Positions 41,038-48,005 of a stretch of 48,005 nucleotides of DNA are shown piece after piece. The stretch is from Firmicutes bacterium UBA2058. Its GTDB lineage: Bacteria; Bacillota; Clostridia; Tissierellales; Sedimentibacteraceae. The stretch lies in assembly GCA_002332905.1 (NCBI GenBank), contig DDAM01000027.1, positions 1-48,005 of the forward strand, written 5' to 3'. The notes beneath the pieces were generated by a model. That model was not told the origin of the DNA and did not search any database. It saw nothing but the letters and a program-made list of their open reading frames with translations. How positions within the stretch are numbered: the stretch's first letter is position 1; each line of letters opens with the position of its first letter. The position numbers and the translations under genes were made by a program.

Positions 41038-42818
41038 GTAAGAAAAAAATGTCTTATATTTTAATTGCCGGCAAAATTCTATTTTATGCATTCAAAGCAG
41101 CACCTATTTATTTGATAGCAGATTGTATTGGAATGCTACTTTCTTCAAGCAGTTTCGTGCTGGGGACACTTGCTACACAAAATATGTTTGAAGCAGTCAC
41201 TTCTGCTGTACAACAAGGAAAAATAGAGAATAATGTAATCTGGGCAGCTATACTGATGACTGCGGTTTTGATTTTTAACGAGCTTATGAACGGTATATGT
41301 AATTTTCTGGCATGGCCAGCGAATTTGCGAATCAGAGGTGCATTCAGAGAAAGGATACATCAAAAAATTTCTATGATTCCCGCTATTGATTTTGAAAACG
41401 AAGCAATTTTGAATGTTATCCAAAAGGCTTCACAAGGTGCTGAAAACGGGATTAGTCTTTATCATTCTGTTTCAACATTATTATTCTTTTATGGGCCATA
41501 TTTTATTGTTATGGGAATTTACTTGTATAATCTCCGTCCGCTGCTTGCATTGTGTATATTTTTTCTGTTTATTCCTATGTTAATTTCACAGATTTTACGA
41601 GAAAAAATATTTTCAATTCTGATTGATAAATCTGTTCCATTAGAGCGAAGGCTCAATTACTATGAGAAGGAAATATACCAGCGGGAATACTTTAAGGAAA
41701 CGAGAACTCTTGGAATTTATTCATTTATTAAGCACAAGTACAATGAAACTATGGAGCTTTACTTTGATAAACGCTGGAAAGCAGTCCACAAAATACAGTT
41801 ACTCGAAATTGGATTACGTAGCTTTACATTGCTAGGATATGGTGGTGTTTTGTACCTGCTGATTACTTCATTGTTACAAGGGTATATTACGATAGGAGCA
41901 TTTGCCGCAATATTTGCTTCAATCAACACTTTAATAGCGTTTATGAATGATGCAGTAAGTAATTATTGGGGAAAAATGCTGGAAAACTATGGCTCATTAA
42001 GGAATTTTCTTTATTTTCTTGATCTTCCTGAAGATAAAGGATATGTCAATGATATAAACTTTAAAAATGGAATAGAAGTTTGCGAAGTAAGTTTTCGTTA
42101 TCCAAATGCTACACAAGACTCACTTGAGAATATTTCTCTTCAAATAAAGAATGGAGAAACTATTGCCTTTGTTGGTCAAAATGGTGCAGGAAAAACAACT
42201 TTAGTTAGAATTGTAAGCGGTATTTTATCTCCAAGCAAAGGAAAGGTGAATGTTGATGGCATTTCTATTACAGACTATTGTATAAAAGCCAGATTTCAAT
42301 ATATTTCAGGTGTAATTCAACGTTTTGGAAAGTATAAGATGACATTGAAACAAAATGTTGTGTTATCGGATTGTGAGAGCAATTTTGATATGGCAAAATT
42401 ACATAAATCACTAGAACAATCAGATTTTAATTTGATAGAAAAAAACGAAAAGCTTGATAAAGGGATTGAAACAATTCTTTCACGTGAATTTGGTGGCGTT
42501 GATCTTTCTGGTGGAGAGTGGCAGAGGGTTGCGCTGGCAAGAGGGCTTTACAAAAATAGTAATTTAATTGTTTTGGATGAGCCTACATCTGCAATTGATC
42601 CAATTGAAGAGTCCTTGTTATATAAAAAATTTCGTGAACTTGCAAGAAATAAAATTGCTATTCTTGTTACACATAGACTTGCTTCAGCTAAAATAGCAGA
42701 TCGCATTGTAGTTTTAGAGAACGGCAGAATCGTAGAAATTGGCACCCATATACAGCTTATGGCTAAAAAAGGAAAGTATTTTGAAATGTTTTCTTCACAA
42801 GCAAAATGGTATATATAA
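41034..42818 (+). CDS. ABC exporter half-transporter (second of pair)
   Basis: 594 aa from the ATG at 41034, overlapping the preceding stop (ATGA) with AAAGGAG upstream. Membrane domain about 15-320; Walker A GQNGAGKTTLV, signature LSGGEWQRVALARG, Walker B VLDEPTSAIDP. Both halves keep the catalytic Glu, unlike the heterodimer at 27507-31289, so this is a different exporter class with two active sites. Translational coupling and size imply a heterodimer. Substrate unknown. Confidence 0.87.
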   Translation: MSKKKMSYILIAGKILFYAFKAAPIYLIADCIGMLLSSSSFVLGTLATQNMFEAVTSAVQQGKIENNVIWAAILMTAVLIFNELMNGICNFLAWPANLRIRGAFRERIHQKISMIPAIDFENEAILNVIQKASQGAENGISLYHSVSTLLFFYGPYFIVMGIYLYNLRPLLALCIFFLFIPMLISQILREKIFSILIDKSVPLERRLNYYEKEIYQREYFKETRTLGIYSFIKHKYNETMELYFDKRWKAVHKIQLLEIGLRSFTLLGYGGVLYLLITSLLQGYITIGAFAAIFASINTLIAFMNDAVSNYWGKMLENYGSLRNFLYFLDLPEDKGYVNDINFKNGIEVCEVSFRYPNATQDSLENISLQIKNGETIAFVGQNGAGKTTLVRIVSGILSPSKGKVNVDGISITDYCIKARFQYISGVIQRFGKYKMTLKQNVVLSDCESNFDMAKLHKSLEQSDFNLIEKNEKLDKGIETILSREFGGVDLSGGEWQRVALARGLYKNSNLIVLDEPTSAIDPIEESLLYKKFRELARNKIAILVTHRLASAKIADRIVVLENGRIVEIGTHIQLMAKKGKYFEMFSSQAKWYI

Positions 42819-42833
42819 AACTAACAAAAATAG

Positions 42834-42882
42834 AACATATTTGCTATTTTGGGACTTGCCCAAGATAACAAATATGTTTTAT
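42834..42882. terminator. Bidirectional terminator between convergent operons
   Basis: AACATATTTG and CAAATATGTT (10 bp) enclose an inner stem TTGGG/CCCAA. Four T follow on the plus strand and a T-rich stretch (CTATTTTTG) on the minus strand. It lies between the ABC pair and the dap operon end. Confidence 0.75.
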
Positions 42883-42911
42883 CTATAAATTAGTCATGCA
42901 TTATTATAGCC

Positions 42912-44120
42912 TTAAACTTCGTTTAAATATGCCTCACATACTATGTGATTAAATTTTTGTATAAAACTATCCAATTCTTCATAGGTGATATTAAGTGCGG
43001 GTAACAAACGAATAATTTTACCTGCTGTTATGTTTAGCAACAGTTTATTTTCAAGTGCCTTATCTTTAATTATCTGCCCGTAATCTCCGACATCTATTCC
43101 TAACATCAACCCACTTGCTCTTATATCCTTTATTATTTTAGGATATATATTATGCAATTTTTTTAGTCTGTTAACTAAATAATCATGTTTTTCATTTATA
43201 TTTTTTAAAAATTTATCGTCAAGAATTATTTTTAGTACAGCAACACCTGCAGCACTTGCTACTGGATTTGGTGCGAATGTTGAGCCATGATCTCCCTTTA
43301 CTAAAATATCTCTGCATTTATCTCCTAACAGTGTAGCGCCAATAGGCAATCCTCCACCTAAGCCTTTAGCAAGTGTTACTATATCAGGTTTTATTTCAAA
43401 ATGCTCACAAGCAAGAAATTTTCCTGTTCTTCCTAGCCCTGTTTGAATCTCATCAACCACAATTAAGAAATTGTACCTATTAGAAAGTGTAGATAACTTA
43501 TTTATAAAATCCTGACTTATGGGTACTATGCCACCTTCTCCTTGAATTAGCTCTACAAAAACAGCACATACATCATCAGAGACCTTTTTCTCTAAATCTT
43601 CTACATTATTATATTCAAAATAATCTATATTCGATAAAAGTGGTTTGAAATTTTCTTGATATTTACTCTGACCTGTCAGAGACAAACTACCCATTGTTCT
43701 ACCGTGAAAGGAGTTATATGCAGATAAAATCTTTGTCTTATCACTACATATATTTCTTCCGTATTTCCTAGCAACCTTAATAGCAGTCTCGTTTGCCTCT
43801 GTACCTGAATTTGAAAAAAAGATTTTCTTTGCAAAAGTGTTATTTACTAATATTTCAGCTAGTTCAACAGATGATTTAGAAATAAAGTTGTTAGATAAAT
43901 GTATATATTTATTTGATTGTTCTATTATGGCACCTATAATAGTTTTTTCAGAATGACCCGCAAGATTTACACTTATACCACTATACATATCTAAATATTT
44001 ATCTCCATTTATATCAACCAAATAGCAACCTTCTGCGTAGTCAACATCCAACTTTGTTCTTGTGTATGTGCCGGCAATATATTCCCTATCCTTTAGATAT
44101 AAATCGCTTAGACTAGACAT
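42912..44120 (-). CDS. Class III PLP aminotransferase, probably N-acetyl-LL-diaminopimelate aminotransferase
   Basis: 402 aa, ArgD-like fold type I. Features: SGTEANETAIK (105-115) for the PLP phosphate, VVDEIQTGLGRTG with Asp223, and TLAKGLGGGLPIGA with the PLP Lys252. By sequence alone it could be acetylornithine aminotransferase. Its gene is directly joined to dapH (the dapH stop is at 44121, its ATG at 44120), and no arginine genes are nearby. A role in converting N-acetyl-2-amino-6-oxopimelate to N-acetyl-LL-diaminopimelate, the step after DapH, is therefore more likely. Confidence 0.82.
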   Translation of the reverse strand: MSSLSDLYLKDREYIAGTYTRTKLDVDYAEGCYLVDINGDKYLDMYSGISVNLAGHSEKTIIGAIIEQSNKYIHLSNNFISKSSVELAEILVNNTFAKKIFFSNSGTEANETAIKVARKYGRNICSDKTKILSAYNSFHGRTMGSLSLTGQSKYQENFKPLLSNIDYFEYNNVEDLEKKVSDDVCAVFVELIQGEGGIVPISQDFINKLSTLSNRYNFLIVVDEIQTGLGRTGKFLACEHFEIKPDIVTLAKGLGGGLPIGATLLGDKCRDILVKGDHGSTFAPNPVASAAGVAVLKIILDDKFLKNINEKHDYLVNRLKKLHNIYPKIIKDIRASGLMLGIDVGDYGQIIKDKALENKLLLNITAGKIIRLLPALNITYEELDSFIQKFNHIVCEAYLNEV

Positions 44121-44837
44121 CTATTTATCCCTCAAATCTTCAAGTATTTCAATTTTGCTAGTGTCTACTTCCTCTCGATTTTTTACCTTTTTTGCTGGTG
44201 AACCAACTACTACAGTGTTTGGCTCAACATCCTTAGTTACTACTGATAAAGCTCCTACTACAGCTCCCTTACCTATTTTTACACCTTCAAGTACAACTGC
44301 ATTTGCACCAATTATAACATCATCTTCTATAATAACTGGAGTTTTACTAGGTGGTTCTAATATACCTGCTACAACAGCACCAGCACCTACATGAACATTT
44401 TTACCTATTATGCCCCTTGCTCCTATTACAGAATTCATATCAATCATTGTTCCTTCACCAATTACAGCTCCTATATTAATAACAGCACCCATCATTATTA
44501 CAGCACCTTTGCCAATGGATACACCTTCTCTTATAATAGCTCCAGGTTCTATACGAGCCTCTAAACCTTTTATATCTAAAAGTGGAATTGCTGAATTTCT
44601 TCTGTCACTTTCAATATAGTAACTTCTAATGTATTTTTTATTGTCTATTATAAATTTTTTTATTTCCTCATATTCCCCAAATGCTATTGCCATTGATTTT
44701 GATTTAAAAGCTTTTAATGTCATAAACTCCATTTTATTTATCTTTCCTTCAAGTGTTATTTTTACTGGAGTTTGTTTTTTTGTATTTTTTATAAATTTAG
44801 CAATTTCATATGGGTCAGTTAAATCAAATTCTATCAT
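44121..44837 (-). CDS. dapH: 2,3,4,5-tetrahydrodipicolinate N-acetyltransferase
   Basis: 238 aa. N-terminal alpha/beta domain (1-80; DPYEIAKFIKNTKKQTPVKI, then MAIAFGEYEEIKKFI) followed by a left-handed beta-helix of hexapeptide repeats (GAVIMMGAVINIGAVIGEGT, DVIIGANAVVLEGVKIGKGA). This is the DapH, not the DapD, pattern, so the lysine/diaminopimelate pathway runs through acetylated intermediates. It overlaps dapB by four bases at its start and is contiguous with the aminotransferase at its end. Confidence 0.93.
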   Translation of the reverse strand: MIEFDLTDPYEIAKFIKNTKKQTPVKITLEGKINKMEFMTLKAFKSKSMAIAFGEYEEIKKFIIDNKKYIRSYYIESDRRNSAIPLLDIKGLEARIEPGAIIREGVSIGKGAVIMMGAVINIGAVIGEGTMIDMNSVIGARGIIGKNVHVGAGAVVAGILEPPSKTPVIIEDDVIIGANAVVLEGVKIGKGAVVGALSVVTKDVEPNTVVVGSPAKKVKNREEVDTSKIEILEDLRDK

Positions 44838-45613
44838 ATATATTTCTCCCCATCTAATATGTTAACCAAATCGTCAACATTATAATAACCTTTGTTTTTA
44901 TCAGCAATGAATTTTGCTGCATTTATAGCTCCTTTAGCAAATATTTTTTTTGATAATGTAATATGCTCTATTTTAATAACATCTCCGTCCCCTACAAACA
45001 ATACTTCATGATTACCGAGAAGACTTCCACCTCTAATACTGTGGATACCTATGTCCGTTTTTTTTCTTCCATTTAGCACTCCTTCTCTGTTGTAAACAAT
45101 GTTTGGATTATAATTAATATTGTTTTTTACAGAGCTTAATATCATTTTAGCGGTTCCGCTAGGAGCATCAATTTTTTTATTGCTATGACTTTCAATAATT
45201 TCAATATCGTAGCTTTTATTTAATAGCTTTGTTGCATATTCTATAATTTTAATTATAGAGTTTACACCGTAAGCCATATTTGAGCTTCTAAATACAGCAA
45301 CTTTTCTAGACATACAAAATATTTTTTCTTCGTCGTAGCTGCTGTAACCAGTTGTTGCAAGAACAAGTTTTATATTTTTTCTGTCTGCATATTCAAGTAT
45401 ATCATTTAACAGATATTTACTTGAAAAATCAATTATTATATCTGCTTCCTCATTTATATCAGAAAACTTGTTATAAACAGGAAACTCAAAATCTGTATTT
45501 ATTGAATTACATATACCGGCTACTACTAATATTTCATTGTCATCTTTTAAAGCATCTAGTAATGCCCTACCCATTGCACCTGTACAGCCAGATAAAATAA
45601 TTTTTATGCTCAT
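44834..45613 (-). CDS. dapB: 4-hydroxy-tetrahydrodipicolinate reductase
   Basis: 259 aa. NAD(P)-binding GCTGAMGRALL (about 9-19), central DIIIDFSSKYLLNDIL, and the catalytic signature IESHSNKKIDAPSGTAKM (about 140-158) with Lys and the DAPSGT substrate loop; the first His of the usual HHxxKxDxPSGT is Ser here. FVGDGDVIKIEHITLSKKIF near the end is family-typical. It reduces the DapA product for cell wall and lysine synthesis. Four-base overlap with dapH. Confidence 0.93.
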   Translation of the reverse strand: MSIKIILSGCTGAMGRALLDALKDDNEILVVAGICNSINTDFEFPVYNKFSDINEEADIIIDFSSKYLLNDILEYADRKNIKLVLATTGYSSYDEEKIFCMSRKVAVFRSSNMAYGVNSIIKIIEYATKLLNKSYDIEIIESHSNKKIDAPSGTAKMILSSVKNNINYNPNIVYNREGVLNGRKKTDIGIHSIRGGSLLGNHEVLFVGDGDVIKIEHITLSKKIFAKGAINAAKFIADKNKGYYNVDDLVNILDGEKYI

Positions 45614-45656
45614 ATTTATATCTATGCCCCCTTTTGCTTTGTTATTTACAATTAAT

Positions 45657-46544
45657 TCAGTCTTTTATTTCCAACCCTATGTTTTGCATATTTTCAATTA
45701 GTATTTTTTTATTTTTTTCTTCCATTTCACATAGCGGCAATCTTAATTCACCAACATCACAGCCTAATAAATTTAAACATGTTTTTACTGGTATTGGATT
45801 TGTTTCAATGAATAACGTAGATATAAAGTCATACAATTTCAATTGCATACTCATAGCGGAATAAATATCTCCATTAAGAAAATCCATAACCATATTATGA
45901 GTTTGCTTAGGCATAACATTTGACAAAACAGAGATAACACCCTTTCCTCCTAAGGATAAAAGAGGAACTATCATGTCGTCATTACCTGAGTATAAATCAA
46001 AATCATCAGATACCTTACTTGCAATATCAGCAACATAAGATATGTTTCCACTAGCTTCTTTCAATCCTCTTATGTTTTTGTGTTTTGATAATTCAACTAC
46101 TGAATTAACACTTATGTTAAATCCCGTACGAGCTGGAACATTATACATAATTATAGGTATATCTACTCTGTCGGCAATATAGGTATAATGCTTTACTACA
46201 CCAGCCTGTGTTGTTTTATTGTAATATGGTGTAACTAATAATAGTGCATCTGCTCCAATATCTTGAGCGTATCTACTAAGTTCAAGACTGTGAATCGTAT
46301 CATTACTACCTGTTCCTAGAATAACCGGTACTCTTTTATTAATTTTATCTACTGCATACTTCATAAGAGCCTTATGCTCTATGTCATTCATTGTAGATGC
46401 CTCTCCTGTTGTACCTGCTATTACTAAAGCATCTATATTTTCTGATATCTGCCATTCTATAAGCTCACCGTATTTTTCAAAATCAATTATACCATTTTTA
46501 AAAGGCGTAACCAAAGCTGTAGCTGCCCCCTTAAATATGCTCAT
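45657..46544 (-). CDS. dapA: 4-hydroxy-tetrahydrodipicolinate synthase
   Basis: 295 aa TIM barrel. Key residues are VIAGTTGEAST (44-45 Thr-Thr), YYNKTTQAG (107-115), the catalytic Tyr134 in IIMYNVPARTGFN, and the Schiff-base Lys162 in GLKEASGN. It condenses pyruvate with aspartate semialdehyde. It is the first gene of the operon; GGGGAGG precedes the ATG, and 43 bases separate it from dapB. No lysine riboswitch is recognisable upstream. Confidence 0.94.
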   Translation of the reverse strand: MSIFKGAATALVTPFKNGIIDFEKYGELIEWQISENIDALVIAGTTGEASTMNDIEHKALMKYAVDKINKRVPVILGTGSNDTIHSLELSRYAQDIGADALLLVTPYYNKTTQAGVVKHYTYIADRVDIPIIMYNVPARTGFNISVNSVVELSKHKNIRGLKEASGNISYVADIASKVSDDFDLYSGNDDMIVPLLSLGGKGVISVLSNVMPKQTHNMVMDFLNGDIYSAMSMQLKLYDFISTLFIETNPIPVKTCLNLLGCDVGELRLPLCEMEEKNKKILIENMQNIGLEIKD

Positions 46545-46770
46545 TTCTCATACCTCCCCTAAATATTTGTGTATTTATTTTATGTATATTATAATTATAT
46601 GTTTAATGTAAAAAATAATAATTGCAAAAATTTTATGCATAATATTTTTAATATATTCATTAATCTTTATCATCAAAAAATGTAATGTTCATACCTAATT
46701 ATTTACTATATTCTTCATATAATCTTTTTTAAAATAATTAGTTATAGTAATATTATTTATTAATAATATA
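46545..46770. other. Intergenic region upstream of dapA and the HD-GYP gene
   Basis: About 225 AT-rich bases. On the minus strand TTTACA with TATAAT/TATACA nearby offers weak promoter choices for dapA. There is no L-box structure, no T-box (no specifier-antiterminator pattern), and no coding frame longer than about ten codons with a ribosome site. Confidence 0.5.
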
Positions 46771-46799
46771 TTGCAATTTATTTACATTTATTATATAAT
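46771..46799 (+). promoter_or_regulatory. SigA-type promoter of the HD-GYP gene
   Basis: TTGCAA (46771-46776), a 17-base spacer and a perfect TATAAT (46794-46799). The transcript would have a leader of about 35 bases before GGGAGAG and the ATG at 46839. Confidence 0.78.
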
Positions 46800-46838
46800 G
46801 TAGTGTCAGTGCATTTAAAATTTATAGGGAGAGTAAAC

Positions 46839-47948
46839 ATGCTATTTATTCCTACAGAACTATTACGACCTAATATGGTTCTAGCTAAGGATATAAACTT
46901 ATTCATTACAGATGATTTTAGTTTACCATTATTAAGAAGAGGACAAGTTTTAAACGAATTATTTATTAAAAAAATTAAATTTCATAATGTAACGGGAGTT
47001 TATATTGAGAGTGAAGTTTCAGAAGACATTATTGTAAATGATATTGTAAATGAAAAGCTTAAAGCTACTGTTTTATGTGATATAAAAAAGAATTTCAATC
47101 AATTTAAAAACAATCGTGGAGAAGTAAATACATACATAGTGGATAATATAGCTAAGATGGCTAAAAGTTTAGTTATAGATATATTATCAAATGACGAAAT
47201 TTTAATAAATTTAATAGATTTAAAAAGCTACGATGATTATACATATAGACATTCTTTGTGTGTAGCTATTTTGAGTATAACTACAGGAATTTCTTTAAAT
47301 TTGAATGAACATATGCTAACTGAAATTGCTACAAGTGCATTGCTACACGACTTAGGTAAAATGACAATTCCTATTGACATTATAAATAAACCTGACTTAT
47401 TAACACCTGAAGAATACGAAACAGTAAAAAGACATCCATTGGTAGCAGTAGAACAGCTTAAAAAGAAACATCTTGTATCTGATGCTGTATTAAGTGGTAT
47501 TGAAAGCCATCATGAAAAATATGATGGTACAGGTTATCCACATGGTTTGAAGGGTGATGAGATACCTTTATATGGAAAAATATTAGCCATATCCGATGTA
47601 TATGATGCTCTAACCTCAACTCGTTCTTATAGAAGAGCATGTTTTCCTAATGAAGCAATAGAATATGTAATGGGATGTGCTGATGTACATTTCGATTATG
47701 AAATTTTAAAAGCATTTTTAAAAAATATTGCTGCTTATCCTGTTGGTACTTTTGTATCTCTTAGCGATGGCAATATAGCTGTTGTTGTTAAAAATCTACA
47801 GCTAAATGCTTTAAGACCAATTGTTCGTATAATTTATCCTGACGGTACAACTAGTAAAAATATCGACCTATCACAAGATATCAGTTATGCAAATGTGACT
47901 ATAGTTGGTATGGGTTATGAAAATCCGGAATTTAGCTATAATAGATAG
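46839..47948 (+). CDS. HD-GYP domain phosphodiesterase
   Basis: 369 aa from the ATG at 46839 (GGGAGAG upstream); an earlier GTG frame start at 46803 is too near the promoter to be used. The N-terminal 120 residues (LRPNMVLAKDINLFITDDFS) resemble DUF3391-like partners. The catalytic domain has HD in LLHDLGKMTIP (170-171), KRHPLVAVEQL, and HHEKYDGTGYPHG (224-236) with the GYP motif, plus SDVYDALTSTRSYRRA. All metal ligands appear present, so it probably degrades cyclic di-GMP in the cytoplasm. Single-gene unit. Confidence 0.9.
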   Translation: MLFIPTELLRPNMVLAKDINLFITDDFSLPLLRRGQVLNELFIKKIKFHNVTGVYIESEVSEDIIVNDIVNEKLKATVLCDIKKNFNQFKNNRGEVNTYIVDNIAKMAKSLVIDILSNDEILINLIDLKSYDDYTYRHSLCVAILSITTGISLNLNEHMLTEIATSALLHDLGKMTIPIDIINKPDLLTPEEYETVKRHPLVAVEQLKKKHLVSDAVLSGIESHHEKYDGTGYPHGLKGDEIPLYGKILAISDVYDALTSTRSYRRACFPNEAIEYVMGCADVHFDYEILKAFLKNIAAYPVGTFVSLSDGNIAVVVKNLQLNALRPIVRIIYPDGTTSKNIDLSQDISYANVTIVGMGYENPEFSYNR

Positions 47949-47985
47949 AATATTAATTATATTAGAGAATTTTGAACTGCTACAT

Positions 47986-48005
47986 TGATATGCTTCCTTC
48001 TAGGT
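47986..48005 (-). repeat. Right copy of 20-bp terminal inverted repeat
   Basis: The exact reverse complement of positions 2-21. Read inward on the minus strand it would again encode LEGSIS, the same frame as the partial gene at the left edge, then it diverges and stops within two codons. Confidence 0.85.

Noticed and set aside
44062..44394. Plus-strand open frame opposite dapH and the aminotransferase
   Set aside because: It is a shadow of the repeated hexapeptide codons of dapH; Thr/Ser/Pro-rich, without a ribosome site.
46545..46770. Lysine riboswitch or T-box ahead of dapA
   Set aside because: The region is almost pure A and T with no stacked helices, no conserved loop sequences and no terminator before the ATG.

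Overview
The base composition is very AT-rich, Shine-Dalgarno sites are strong, and GTG or TTG starts are frequent. Together with SLH-domain surface proteins, a TcdR/BotR-like sigma factor, an HD-GYP protein and an acetylase-type diaminopimelate pathway, this points to a low-GC Firmicute of the class Clostridia. I cannot name the species.

Region 1 (about 91-27185, all minus strand) is a dense co-directional array of small-molecule-modifying enzymes. It holds about two dozen GNAT-type acetyltransferases (RimJ/RimL-like, BltD/SpeG-like, double-domain, Eis-like), five SAM-dependent methyltransferases, an aminoglycoside-phosphotransferase-like kinase, an ASCH protein, an AraC/GyrI-type regulator, an ABC-F ribosome-protection ATPase, and a fusion of a motif-less serine-beta-lactamase-like domain to a GNAT domain. 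Spacing is tight, with some overlaps. Gene remnants (a nitroreductase tail, an internally deleted GNAT, a decayed copy of a 75-aa gene) and a tandem pair of about 86% identity show growth by duplication and loss. The ABC-F gene is preceded by an 11-codon leader peptide starting MRLR and by two hairpins, which suggests drug-sensing attenuation.

Region 2 (27300-31670, minus) is a heterodimeric multidrug-type ABC exporter resembling BmrC/BmrD. It is followed by a 48-aa small protein and preceded by a 38-aa Cys-containing small ORF with its own intrinsic terminator. This layout matches the bmrB-bmrCD attenuation system, but the small ORF could also be a cysteine-rich peptide precursor. A striking 9-bp-periodic array of GTATGC/GCATAC hexamers lies in front of the first ABC gene, and a related site lies in front of the small ORF.

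Region 3 (31900-39140) holds a secreted SLH-anchored protein (+), a lipoprotein (+), a TcdR/BotR-like sigma factor whose recognition helix is broken (-), an NfeD-flotillin operon (-), and a divergently transcribed HTH-TPR regulator (+).

Region 4 (39140-42880, +) is a second pair of overlapping half-ABC transporters behind a palindromic operator-like site and a long hairpin. Region 5 (42900-46550, -) is a lysine/diaminopimelate operon, dapA-dapB-dapH-aminotransferase. Region 6 (46770-47950, +) is an HD-GYP protein with a clear promoter. The two window ends carry a perfect 20-bp inverted repeat, so the window may be a contig bounded by copies of one repeat.
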